A DNA stretch of 64,000 nt. It comes from Brevipalpus yothersi (taxonomy: Eukaryota > Arthropoda > Arachnida > Trombidiformes > Tenuipalpidae). The stretch covers positions 1 through 64,000 of the forward strand of contig QZCP01000468.1 of NCBI GenBank assembly GCA_003956705.1, read 5' to 3'. Made by a program: the position numbers and the translations under genes. Positions 1 to 10,225 of this stretch are shown here, one piece after another. The stretch's first letter is position 1, and the number at the start of each line of letters is the position of its first letter. The notes beneath the pieces were generated by a model. The model had not been told where the DNA came from. It saw nothing but the letters and a program-made list of their open reading frames with translations, and ran no database searches.

Positions 1-27
<27 letters not shown>
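1..27. repeat. (GA)n microsatellite at the window edge
   Basis: Uninterrupted GA dinucleotides open the window. The rest of 28-491 is Wnt intron sequence; I see no further Wnt exon in it. Confidence 0.95.
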
Positions 28-32
<5 letters not shown>

Positions 33-491
33 GATCGACCATATTAACACTCGTGTGCCATTGATGACACTCATTTTGGAATTGACTGGGGCTACTTTAG
101 AGGATATGGTTTTCAGTCTACGAAAATAAAGGCCACTCTCATCAAGATAAGAAGAGTCCTCATGATTTGCTAACATAGCCTAAAGCTCGCGATTTTAATC
201 CTCGATGTAATGAAAGTAGCCCATATTTTGACAGCGATCATAAAATTTTAGGAGAAGCTATCTCGTAAAACAATAGAGAGACCATGTTGTCAGTTTGTTT
301 GTGTCAAATTCCATTTTATCAGACTGTTGAGAAAACTTAAACATTTCAGATAATCTGAGCGAAGATCAACGTTCAATTTTAGCTGCAACAGTCTACCGGC
401 TGTCTATCCTAAATCTTCAATCACTAAAGTGTCAACTATTATGTTACAAGAGGAGAGTAAAAATAATTCATTTAATTTCGAATTTACTTAC

Positions 492-1196
492 TAGTCTTCC
501 AGCTCTATTATTATGGAGATTCATGATTGCTGATATGTCACCAGTTTTACGAAGCATGGCTTTTTCCGGTGAATCGACGAATAGTTTGGCAATTTTCATG
601 GCATATTTAACATTGTCCGAACAGCCACCCCACTTCCATCCATACTTGGAGGCTATTTTTTCACGCTCACATGTGCAATCCATCATGGTTCCTTGACCAC
701 AAGCATGGGCCAAGGTGTGAACAACTCCCGAACTGACGATTGCATAAAAAAATGCCGTTTCTCGGCTACCTATTCGAAGAGCATTACTAAGATTGTTTCT
801 CTCTCCTTCAAATGAACAATTCCAGCGATCATTTGCAAACTGATTCTGGCACTCAGTGATACCACTACGAGCTCCATGAGCCACAACGGATATAATATCT
901 GGATAATTTTGGCATATATTAAGTTGATCTTTGGTTAGTCTATCAGTTCGTTCACATATTTCGATAGCTCGCACTGAACGAGCACTCTTGGGGGAAGTCG
1001 ATAATATAGACAAAATGAATGGTGAAACAAATGAGCGAGATTGATCACTAGAGGTAGTGGCCACAATAGTTATGGTGACCGATAGAATATACAGTAAAAG
1101 TGAAAGTGAAACACACCGAGCAGCAGGCCTATTCGGTGACACTAATGGCGATGTTACACACTGAAAGGAGAGTCGTGATGCAAGCATTCCAAACAT
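492..1196 (-). CDS. Wnt ligand, first coding exon only (partial)
   Basis: This exon encodes the N-terminal part of a secreted Wnt glycoprotein. A hydrophobic stretch about 30-50 residues in fits a signal or anchor segment. After it come family landmarks in order: a DRWNC motif, GSRETAFFYAI, a GWKWGGCSDN block and NLHNNRAGR, with the usual cysteine spacing. The exon ends at a GTAAGT donor just below 492, directly after the NLHNNxAGR block, where many Wnt genes have an intron. The palmitoleoylated-serine region (CKCHGVSGSC) would lie beyond the left edge and is not in the window. The first ATG in frame is at 1196. Motifs such as QFxxDRWNC and GCSDNV with FVD recall Wnt8, but the subfamily is not settled. 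The long region to about 6.1 kb is its likely upstream control region. Confidence 0.9.
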
Positions 1197-1741
1197 GAGC
1201 ACATGAGCCTCCTCATTTAGGAAAACAAAAGATTTCGCTGAGTTTTAATACTTAATTAATACTTATAAACGAATAGGAAAAATTTTTTCAACAAGAGAAT
1301 CGATGAGACATGAAACATGGGACACACAAGCGAAACAAATGAAGATGTCAAGAGCGTCACAATCGACTGTCGAGTGGCAATTCAAAAGTAACTTTGAGTG
1401 GCCTCAACTCTCTCTCTCTCTTTTCTCTCTCTTCTCTCTCTTCTCTCTCTCTTATACACCTGAACTCAGAGAATTCTCGAAGAGGCTCTCTCTCTCTTTT
1501 TTCTCTCTCTTCTCACTCGGGACGTTAGCAACGCCTTCTTGTGGGCATTATTTGGGAATATAAGAGGGAAATTTTCGAATATTTTCGAGGAAATAGGACA
1601 TGTAAAGGTGCCGATTTCTATGAGACACGAGAAAGTCAGCTTTCAGTAAACTAAATGGATAAAATGGTGTAGATGACAAGTTATTTGGATTTGGAAGTCG
1701 AGAAATGTGTTGGGAGGTCCTGAATAGGGTGAGTTAGAGAG

Positions 1742-1800
<59 letters not shown>

Positions 1801-2147
1801 TGTGTGTTGAAAAAATATTGTCAGGAAGGCTTTTATCAGAGAGGAATGAAGACATGTACACAGGTGAAGCTGTCAGAGGAGTAAGGTTTAGCGAATTGTG
1901 GTGCTGATGAGCTAATCAAGTGGGCCAGTTCATTTGCATAGTTCTTTCTATTCGGTTTGTTTCGCTCTCTCCTTTTACTCACTCTCTTTCCAGGAGAGCG
2001 TGATTCCTATTGTTTACCTGTGCAATATCGCACCACAAAGGAAAGGAGGGAGATGAATGAACGGAAAACGATGCCAGCATCACGACTGGGCCAAGCGAGA
2101 TGATGGCGATTTGAGGGAAAAAGATGAAAAAATGTTATTCGATTACG

Positions 2148-2199
<52 letters not shown>

Positions 2200-2365
2200 A
2201 ACTTGATAAGCATGCAGAGTATGAGAAAAATGGAGAAATAACCTCACTAGGCTCAAAGCGTGAAGCCTGAGTGAAAATGTTCATGGGTAATCGCATCGAC
2301 GACCAAGGCATGAAAATGGTTTGAATTATTGCAATTTGATTTCTTCTCCATTTTCATTTGTAGAT

Positions 2366-2366
<1 letters not shown>

Positions 2367-2430
<64 letters not shown>
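2367..2430. repeat. (CT)n microsatellite
   Basis: About 64 bp of uninterrupted CT dinucleotides. A neighbouring CT tract lies at 2151-2194. Confidence 0.95.
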
Positions 2431-2432
<2 letters not shown>

Positions 2433-2734
2433 ATCTCTCTTCTCATGGCCTCAGATCACACGCCGCTTGCCACGAGGAGCATGCAAGGTGAGAGCCAGTC
2501 CCTCCCCCAGCTCTCCTCCATCTAATAACGGAGCTGAGACAAAACCTAGCACGTCTCTTTCTTCGCCGATTCCCACTCTGCCCACCTCTATTATAATGTG
2601 TGTGGTCCACACTTTGTGTGTGCATCTATAATATTTATTAGCACTATTTGTGAGATACACGCTCGCGGCCCTTCCAGCCATGCCGGACTTCAGAGGCCAG
2701 CTTATATTGCTCGGACCTCGAGTCCGTCGACCCA

Positions 2735-2768
<34 letters not shown>

Positions 2769-3681
2769 TCACCATCCTCATCTTCTACCCATTGGGGGGG
2801 GGGAGTGACAATGAGAAATTAACCTTTGACACTGTTACATCCGACATTCTTCTCTCGGTCTGTGAAACATTGAATCCAATTTGTAGAGGAAATGTTCATT
2901 GTTTCATGTATCGTTTCCGATTAGTGGCCAGAGGCCTCGAGGTATCGTGATTGTCAATTACATTGATTTACATTGATTGCCGTTGAAAATGAAAATATTC
3001 TAATGGTGAGAAAAGCTGCTGGCAACGTGTTGCGGGCTCTCCTAGGGGCAGAAAAGAAGAGAGAAAGAAAGAGAGAGAGGCAAAAAAGGCGAGAAAAGGC
3101 CAGTACTAAGAGACCCTCCGGCCCGCCAAACATCTCAATCAACCCAAGTTACAGGTAACTACGAACTTGCCAATAGAAATCATCCCGGACTCTCTGGATG
3201 ATTTCTATTTTATCCTATTCTATTTATTGTCTCATTGTATGGCGCAATACTCAGAATCGCTATCTCCATCCACTTGAGAGGTGTGTTTGATGGAAGCCGT
3301 TTTGATCCTGTATTCAGTTAGGATGCTCTTCTCTAGTCTCAATTACTGGTCATCTCGAGTGCTGGTGGCCATCAGCAGGGTAAGGAGATTCAGATGAGAA
3401 CCTATCGGAAGCTATTCTCATCAATTTAATTCATGTCCTCACGCGAGAATGAATCCTTTGTGATTGTAACTTCGTCAATGGTATATGGCTAGCCAATTCC
3501 ATCGAGTACTCTGTACATGGTGACGGATGTGATACTTTTCCAACTCATCTTGCACAAGCCGAAGCTTTTACAAGCTGGTTAGTCTCTAATCCCATTCTTG
3601 AATGTCATGGCAAGGATTGCTTCAGCCAAATAATGCCGCGAGCTGGAAAAGAGATTTATCGTTGCTGGTCAGCTGAAGGAC

Positions 3682-3682
<1 letters not shown>

Positions 3683-3765
<83 letters not shown>
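3683..3765. repeat. (CT)n microsatellite
   Basis: About 83 bp of uninterrupted CT dinucleotides, the longest gap-free tract in the Wnt upstream region. Confidence 0.95.
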
Positions 3766-3768
<3 letters not shown>

Positions 3769-4491
3769 AAATCTTTAAGAGGGGTCTTGTAGAGAGAGAA
3801 TTTGAAAAAGACTTACATACTCAATTCATGTAGCGTTGTCCGGTGAAATGAAAGCCAAAGTAAGTGAGGACATGACCACTCTTGGAAACTCATTCATGGT
3901 TGTCCATGGACAGGTCATTTTCATCGGAACCTTGTCAACAAATCGATTCAGCACGACTGACTGAAGCTGTAAAGCATCGGTTGAATCGAGTCGAGCACCT
4001 ATTCCATGCCATTTTTGGCCACGAAATCTTTGGACACAAAAGGCTTTTTGTGTGGCCCTTGTTCGGGTTCTCAAGTGCATCATTAAAGCTATCGCCTAGA
4101 GCAACATGAATGTTAATCAATCATAACAGGTAGTGCAATCATCTCTTTCTTTTAATTAACTTGCATACATCAGAGCAGCCGGGGGTGGCATGGGCAGCGA
4201 GCGGCCGGCCGGCAGAGTACAGGTCACGCTGGCTTTTATTTGTAAATTATTTATCGTAGTTTGCTTCGATTGTGGTCCTTCTGTGTTCTTCTCTCTCTCT
4301 CTCTTTCTCTCTTTGGCCTATTCTCTATGGTCTTGGAGGTAGCATCGAGGCAAACACGGACCACAACTTGGAAGTGGCAAAATTGGCGGCTGTAAAACAC
4401 GAGCAGTGCTATTAGAGGCAGGCCCATTAGATAGCGATGAGTCGGTAGTGAGCCAGATACCTGAAAAATCGTCCAGCAAAAGTAAGTGGTC

Positions 4492-4494
<3 letters not shown>

Positions 4495-4557
<63 letters not shown>
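4495..4557. repeat. (GA)n microsatellite
   Basis: About 63 bp of GA dinucleotides on the plus strand, the opposite orientation to the tract at 3683-3765. Confidence 0.95.
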
Positions 4558-4561
<4 letters not shown>

Positions 4562-4828
4562 CTTTAAACGTATCGCTAGCGTATCTAATTTTGATTCAAT
4601 GGTGTGAAGCTCGCCGGTGGAGAGTGAATTGGTCAATCCGTTCATATTCTCGCCCAGTCCGCGACCTCTTTTGTGTGGCCCTTCATCAACATCATTATTA
4701 GAACGCTTCTCGCTCTCTTTCTCACTCTCTCTTCAACCTCAACAATCTTCTTCTTTGTGATTTTCGAGAGGCTCTCTTTCAGAGGAATTCACAAAAAGTG
4801 AGAAGATTGTTAACTCAAGCAAGTAAAC

Positions 4829-4830
<2 letters not shown>

Positions 4831-4892
<62 letters not shown>
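4831..4892. repeat. (GA)n microsatellite
   Basis: About 62 bp of GA dinucleotides. Together with the CT tract at 5036-5095 it forms two long complementary arms separated by about 140 bp. Confidence 0.95.
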
Positions 4893-4895
<3 letters not shown>

Positions 4896-5031
4896 TGGGA
4901 AGAGTTTTTGGTCTTAATTTCCCGGCTCATGTTAACATGGGCCATTCGCTATACTTTGCCTTGAATCACTTGGTCGCTCAAACACATACGCAGGTAGGAT
5001 GGCCAACGGCAATAGGAGCTTAAATTGTACA

Positions 5032-5035
<4 letters not shown>

Positions 5036-5095
<60 letters not shown>
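5036..5095. repeat. (CT)n microsatellite
   Basis: About 60 bp of CT dinucleotides, the inverted partner of the GA tract at 4831-4892. Confidence 0.95.
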
Positions 5096-5099
<4 letters not shown>

Positions 5100-6101
5100 A
5101 TTGCTTCCGAGCAACAGGCCTCTAGATGTCCACTTCTGAATGTACCTAATACCGACCTGTAATGTCCATTCGCCCTTGTAATGTATGAGTGTCGCTGATT
5201 GAGCTGTTTCACTGGTAAACTTGATTCCTAGCGAGCTATCTTACACACATGAACCAAAACTTTCCCACCCTTTCCGCCTTCAGTGTGCGGTATCTATCCA
5301 ATAAACGACGCTAAAACAATTTGCAAGCTGGTGCCAAAATCACAGTCTCTGATGGCCCAATGCGAATCGTTCCTTTTTCTCTCTAATGAAAGAATTGCTA
5401 GAGCCCGTGGGCAGAAGATGAGAAGCTTACCTGAGGTGAGTGAATAGAGAATTCTTCGAAAAAATGTTTGTAAAATTCTTGAAAGTGAGTGTGTTCCTAC
5501 AAACTCTGTCCGCTCATATTCACGATGATAGTAAATATCCGCTCTCTTCACTGTGAAAATTTTTGTAGAAACACCTCTCAGAAATCAGAAGTGCATGTGT
5601 GTATTTATAGGAATAGAAATAATAGTTACTAAGAACTTGATCAGTTTTTGTGCAAATATGTGGACAATTTAAACAGCTCTATTTAAGTTCTCAGGTCTTT
5701 TGAAACTCATGAATATCAATGAAAGAAACTCTTAAAGAAAAGTCGAGGCAAGCTTGAATAATGAGACGTTCAAAGTATTTATTGAATAATCTCTTTCTCG
5801 TAGGCAATACTCTTTTGACTTGTATTCGAGCAAAAAAAGTTTTCAATCGATTATATTGAATTGCAATAGTTTAAACTATTATTATCAGGCAATATATTTT
5901 CCATTTCAAGGTTTGAATCCTAATCTCTTATCTTGATTGAAAAAACAGATGAGAGAATATTCTCCTCTCCAACAAGCTAGAAATAAAATAAGTTTTGAAT
6001 TAATTTTTAATCTTTGAATTGATTGTGATCATAAAAATGAACAGTAATCCTGATGCAATGTTTGATCAAATTTGAAAGATGTCCACTAGGAAAAGTTAAT
6101 G

Positions 6102-6900
6102 TTAATTTGTGCGAGCATCATTAACTGTTTCGGGAACAAAAACTTCGATGCCATCGAACTCTTTTGAGATACTAACTTGACATCCAAGACGAGATCTAAG
6201 GAAGCGAATTGAATAAAATTATTGATAACTACTCTAACAAGTATTGTAAGTTATACCAATATTCCATGACTTACGTATCCGTCAAACCATAGGCAAGATC
6301 CAGCATATCTAATTCTTCGTCCGTTGGTTTGCCTTGGAGTCGATCGAAGTCTTTCTTTGTGAATACCAAGTGACAAGTTGAACAAGCTAGCGTTCCCTCA
6401 CATGCACCTGATAAAACAGAATAATGATGAATTAATAGCAAGATCATCCATACATATATGATGCTTATGTTGATGAAGAAGGAGACATGAATAAATGATG
6501 GGAAAGGTTCAATAAAAACTGGCTACACACCGAAGCCATCGATGTCCAAATTATTGTTGACCACAACATCTAGAAAATTTTCCTTTTCGCGTGCATAACC
6601 CACTATTCTTTCACCACTACTTTTGAGGAAAGTCACCTTGATACTACAAAAAGTGGAAGAGCAAAATAAAAAATTAAAAAGAAATATACACACAAGTTAA
6701 TCAAGTTGAAGTGTAGCACAATCAACTTACCTTGGAGCCGGTCGATCTGGTGCAGAACAAGATAGGTAAGATGATGAGGTGGGCTTAGTAGATGAGACCA
6801 GAGGCCAAATTTGTTTCAGTAACGGTATGGAGATTCTAGAATTTGATTTCCACAATTGACAACTCAAGTTCGACATCGGACAAGAGGCGGTTAAGTTCAT
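6102..6900 (-). CDS. FDX1: Mitochondrial [2Fe-2S] ferredoxin (adrenodoxin type)
   Basis: This gene encodes a mitochondrial electron carrier that passes electrons from ferredoxin reductase to P450s and, in the FDX family, to Fe-S cluster synthesis. Four exons splice cleanly: 6900-6731, 6643-6531, 6407-6275 and 6195-6102. They give 169 residues, close to vertebrate adrenodoxin. The first exon is a Ser/Arg-rich stretch that fits a mitochondrial presequence. The cluster loop reads DGFGACEGTLACSTCHLVF, giving C-x5-C-x2-C, with the fourth ligand in RLGCQ. The acidic partner-binding region reads DEELDMLDLAYGLTD. DGFGACEGTLACSTC is closer to FDX1 than to FDX2. The ATG at 6900 is the only candidate before the presequence. 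The gene lies head-to-head with ELP6, 239 bp apart. Confidence 0.93.
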
Positions 6901-7139
6901 CTACTCAACATTATATATACATTATATATACATAAACAGAGAGCAAAAACACGTGGATCTTTGTTTACTCACAGCAACGGCGTGGACAGTGTGTTGACTC
7001 GCTTTCAACGTTTCTCATTATCAAGTGTTTTGATTCATCTTTATCTAATTTTCATCACCTGTTTCGATTTAAAAAATTGATCAACATTTTTTTATTTGCT
7101 ATGATTTGAAGAGTAGAATTTTGCTCTGTTGACATCGAT
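6901..7139. promoter_or_regulatory. Shared divergent promoter of FDX1 and ELP6
   Basis: The 239 bp between the two start codons must contain both 5' UTRs and both promoters. A duplicated TATATATACAT-like element lies at about 6909-6932, near the FDX1 start. The assignment is inferred from gene arrangement; no transcription start is visible directly. Confidence 0.55.
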
Positions 7140-8022
7140 ATGGCATTGGAACATCATCTTGGCTTAGAGAAGTAAGTCTTGTTTCAATTGTTTTCAAAAT
7201 GCTGAATTTTGCAAGCCTAATTTAGGGACTCTTAATCTTTTTCTTTTTCACTCCAGTGAAGCTCTCGGAAAAGTGATTAATTTCGAGAAAATTGGTCAAG
7301 AAAATCAGCAGATTGTCATCAGTTGTGAAGATCTCTCCATTTCCTCAGCCATTTTTCATTCTTTACTACGAATTTGTTGGAAAATGTGTAGCTCTTCTTC
7401 TAAATTACCGGCAAGTGCTCCTGATGGAAGTTCTGGAAAATCCAGTCCAGTTAAAATCATCTTGGTCCTTTTAAATCGAAGCTATCAGGATCATAGTAAA
7501 ATTATGAGTAGAAATTTTGGTATTAGTTTGAAAGAAAGTGGAAATATTCGCCTTGTTGTCATCGATATTCTTTCAGACTTTTGTGCTCTTGCTGGCTTGG
7601 CGCATTCAAAATTAATGGATAGAGTTATGCAACAAATAAGTGATAATTTGAAAGACAGTACAAAAACAATCATATTTTTCGACGATATTTCTTGCTTTCT
7701 ACAAATCGGGGTTCCATTCGAATGTGTTTATCGGTTTGTTCATCTCTTAAGGTGCCTTTCTATGAGATCGAACTCATGTCTCATCATGCATACATTCCTC
7801 GATTATGATGAAGACGATATCGAGTGCAATCAGTTGTGTGAATATATTTCAAAAGGGGCGACATTTTGGCTAGAATGTTCCAAATTAAGAACTGGGTTTT
7901 CTGAAAAAATTGATGGAAGTTTGAAAGTTCACGATTTTGGCACTGGAATGTACAAGAGAGAATCTTATCGGTTTGGAAAAACTCTTCGCGGGATTCGAAT
8001 GGAACTGCATAAGCAAGAATGA
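7140..8022 (+). CDS. ELP6: Elongator complex protein 6
   Basis: ELP6 belongs to the Elp4-Elp5-Elp6 RecA-like ring of Elongator, which takes part in modifying wobble uridine of tRNAs. Two exons (7140-7171 and 7257-8022) join across a short intron in the eleventh codon to give about 265 residues, the usual length. The fold is a RecA-like ATPase without a classical Walker A motif, as is usual for ELP6. I recognise the IIFFDDISCFLQIG strand (compare LLVDDLSVLLSLG in vertebrates). I also recognise the later block GATFWLECSKLRTGFSEKIDG followed by a short basic tail, matching the family's xLATGxxxDVxG element. Overall similarity is modest, so the call rests on these two blocks, the length and the lack of competing matches. 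Confidence 0.85.
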
Positions 8023-8422
8023 TTTCAATTGTTTATGTTGAAACATAACAAATATTGTACAAAAAGACAACAATTTATTACATGCCAACTAGGGTTGGTG
8101 GGACTTCCTCTGAAAAAAGGTCAGCTTGGGTTCCCATTGGTTTGATGGAGTTGGGACAGAAAAATTGCACGAAAAGTGCATAAAAGGCACAACAAATTCG
8201 TCAAGACGAAAAATATATAGCTAAAAAAGTTTCTGAAGAGTATGCTTACAATTTCAAACTGAAATTTTGGTTATTTTGTCTTCTGGCAAGAAGTAGATGG
8301 GGGAGGGGGCGAAGAAAGTTCGAGAATCAACCACTTGAGATAAGAATCCTGAGAAATAAATTCAAGACTTGAAATGCCTTTCTACCCTATCTAGATTGTT
8401 TGAGTCAAATTAAGATGATCTT
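8023..8422. other. Convergent 3' ends of ELP6 and ABHD4
   Basis: No gene is seen. A minus-strand AATAAA (plus TTTATT, near 8072) could serve the ABHD4-like transcript and would lie within the ELP6 3' UTR, so the two transcripts may overlap. Confidence 0.5.
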
Positions 8423-9568
8423 TTAAGTAGAATTCCTCCGTCTTCTGGTCCAAAAATCGACAAAATTACATGCTGAGTTAACAATTTCATTGAATTCTTT
8501 GGCCTTGTCAGCATATACATGATGACCAGCTCCTTTGACAATGTGTAATGAGACCCTTGAATCTCCTAAAATGTACTTTATTTGGATTGCAGGCTCCCTA
8601 TCGATCCAAGATCTGGCACCATAAATAAAAGTCAAGGAAATATCCTCATGAAGCTCGCCAATTCGATAAACCATTGGATATTTAGCCCATCCACGAGGAA
8701 GAGATAGAGCTTTGAAAGCTGCTTCACCACTTGGATTAGATTGGACGTTGCAATGGTAGAGATAAGTTAAAATCAAATCAGCATCAGATCCCAGGATAGG
8801 TTCAAACTTTCTGCGTAAATCTTGACGAAATTTTTTTATCAACGAAAGACCCCATGGACCAGCTGCTCGAAGAACAAAGAATGGCTTGAAAAAACTGACA
8901 AAATAGGAAAGACCTCGTATCCACATAGGAGTGAATGAGGTTGTACTCTTGTTTTGTTGTGCCTGTTGTTGACAAGGCATACCCCAAGGATCTACTAAAA
9001 TCAAATTAGCAACTTTCTCAGGATACTGAAGAGCATAAGATAGTGCAAGATAAGCACCAAAAGAATGGCCCAACAAAATGAACTTGTGATTGATGCCCAT
9101 CGAAATTCGCCATCTCTCTATACACTCTGTCAATTGCCATTCAACTTCATCAGAGTATTCAAAGTACGGTCTTGAACTGCGTCCAAAACCAGGGACATCA
9201 AGTGCAAAAACTTTACGATTGTTGCGCGCCAGTTCATCTAAATTTTGGATCCATATACCAACCCCAGCGCCGAAGCCATGTATCATCACCAACGGGAGAC
9301 CGAGATCACTTGGCACATTGGCTCTATTTTCCATTTCAATATCATTTACTGGACCCATTTCAAGAGTCCATATTTTGTTTTTATCCAGGCCCCAGCCACT
9401 GCCAATGTCTACAAAGTATCCTTTATACGGTGATCTGAGGTAAGATAGAAGCTTACCCTCTATCGATTCGAGTATCTCAGGCGATGTCTGACTCCAGTTC
9501 ACCCATTCGGAGAGCTTGACAGTCATCTTGTTGAAGAACACAGGCAAAAATTGGCTGACTTTTATCAT
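8423..9568 (-). CDS. ABHD4: Alpha/beta hydrolase, ABHD4/ABHD5 family (ABHD4-like)
   Basis: This is an intronless 381-residue protein. ABHD4 hydrolyses N-acyl-phosphatidylethanolamines and lysophospholipids, whereas vertebrate ABHD5 (CGI-58) has lost the nucleophile and acts as a lipase co-activator. Visible features are an oxyanion loop HGFGAG near 97-102, a nucleophile elbow GHSFG at 167-171 with serine 169 present (ABHD5 has Asn there), LILVDPWGMP, RAAGPWG, YHCNxQxNPSGExAFKA, an IYGxxSWID block with the likely acid, and the family HHVYAD motif (HxxxxD, near 350) with the catalytic His. The active serine favours ABHD4 over ABHD5. The start at 9568 could be replaced by an internal Met at residue 15; the extra residues show no clear presequence. 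Confidence 0.9.
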   Translation of the reverse strand: MIKVSQFLPVFFNKMTVKLSEWVNWSQTSPEILESIEGKLLSYLRSPYKGYFVDIGSGWGLDKNKIWTLEMGPVNDIEMENRANVPSDLGLPLVMIHGFGAGVGIWIQNLDELARNNRKVFALDVPGFGRSSRPYFEYSDEVEWQLTECIERWRISMGINHKFILLGHSFGAYLALSYALQYPEKVANLILVDPWGMPCQQQAQQNKSTTSFTPMWIRGLSYFVSFFKPFFVLRAAGPWGLSLIKKFRQDLRRKFEPILGSDADLILTYLYHCNVQSNPSGEAAFKALSLPRGWAKYPMVYRIGELHEDISLTFIYGARSWIDREPAIQIKYILGDSRVSLHIVKGAGHHVYADKAKEFNEIVNSACNFVDFWTRRRRNST

Positions 9569-10225
9569 AAATTAAAGCACAGTTGATTGAGTGATGCGAG
9601 AAAAAAGAAAGGATCCCAAATGACCACAGATCTCAGTTTTGTTTACCTTTTTTCAGCTTCTCTTCTCCTTCACACACACACACACACCAACTCTAGTCAA
9701 CACTACTAATTAGCAAGTAACTCCATCTGCTCACTGTACAAAAGTGTTAATTTTATTACACTGCTTTATACACTTCGTACTTCGATACTTTGATACTTTC
9801 AACAACTTGTCCAACATACTTGTATTCTTACAATTTTATCCGATTTATCCGATTTAATGGCCAGATTCTCTGATCATTTTAGATTCTAGAGAATTCCCTG
9901 AATTTCTAAAATTCATTTTTTCGAATTTCTTTGTCAAGTTTTTCGACTTGAAGACGATGGTTCCATCAAACACTCCAAGTATCACAGTCATTATTAATGA
10001 TCGATCAAAATTCTGATTGCCGTCTTGATTTTTTTCCGATAATGTTAGAAGGAAAATGTTGTCCAAATCATCAGATGTTAGTTTTAATGTATCTATAGAT
10101 ATTTAGTCGGAACTTTATTCTATAAAAGAGGTGAAAAAGAGAACCTGAGTCTCATTAGAGAATAGGTTCATAACTCAATCCAAGATTCTTAGCCACACTT
10201 GAATGAATTGAGGATGTATAAATTT
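9569..10225. other. Intergenic, ABHD4 promoter side
   Basis: A short CA run lies near 9672-9687. A 70-codon open frame at 9854-10066 on the minus strand has no recognisable motif and is not called as a gene. Confidence 0.5.

Larger units (their letters stand above)
1197..6101. other. Wnt upstream region, non-coding, dense in GA/CT tracts
   Basis: No convincing gene is visible between the Wnt start and the FDX1 stop. The stretch holds long GA or CT tracts near 1747-1793, 2151-2194, 2367-2430, 2735-2760, 3683-3765, 4495-4557, 4831-4892 and 5036-5095, with shorter imperfect CT-rich patches at 1410-1457 and 1491-1513. A short GC-rich patch sits at 4176-4215. Open frames here are products of the microsatellites or short chance frames. 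Non-coding 5' exons of the Wnt gene could lie here but cannot be recognised from sequence alone. Confidence 0.6.

Noticed and set aside
2443..2735. GC-richer stretch with open frames on both strands, and a possible donor after CGAGGAGCATGCAAG
   Set aside because: No recognisable protein in any frame; at most a candidate 5' leader exon of the Wnt gene.
3826..4120. Overlapping open frames on both strands
   Set aside because: Several frames are open at once with no splice support or family resemblance, typical of chance.
4486..4701. Open frames of alternating Arg-Glu or Leu-Ser across GA/CT tracts (also near 1643-1861, 2007-2213, 2329-2631, 4739-4945, 4949-5212, 16076-16316, 26250-26462, 26757-26939, 27665-27898, 28615-29067)
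   Set aside because: They exist only because a dinucleotide repeat of any phase is stop-free; flanks have no gene-like content.
9854..10066. 70-codon minus-strand frame between the ABHD4-like and cysteine-rich genes
   Set aside because: No motif, no splice context, AT-rich chance frame.
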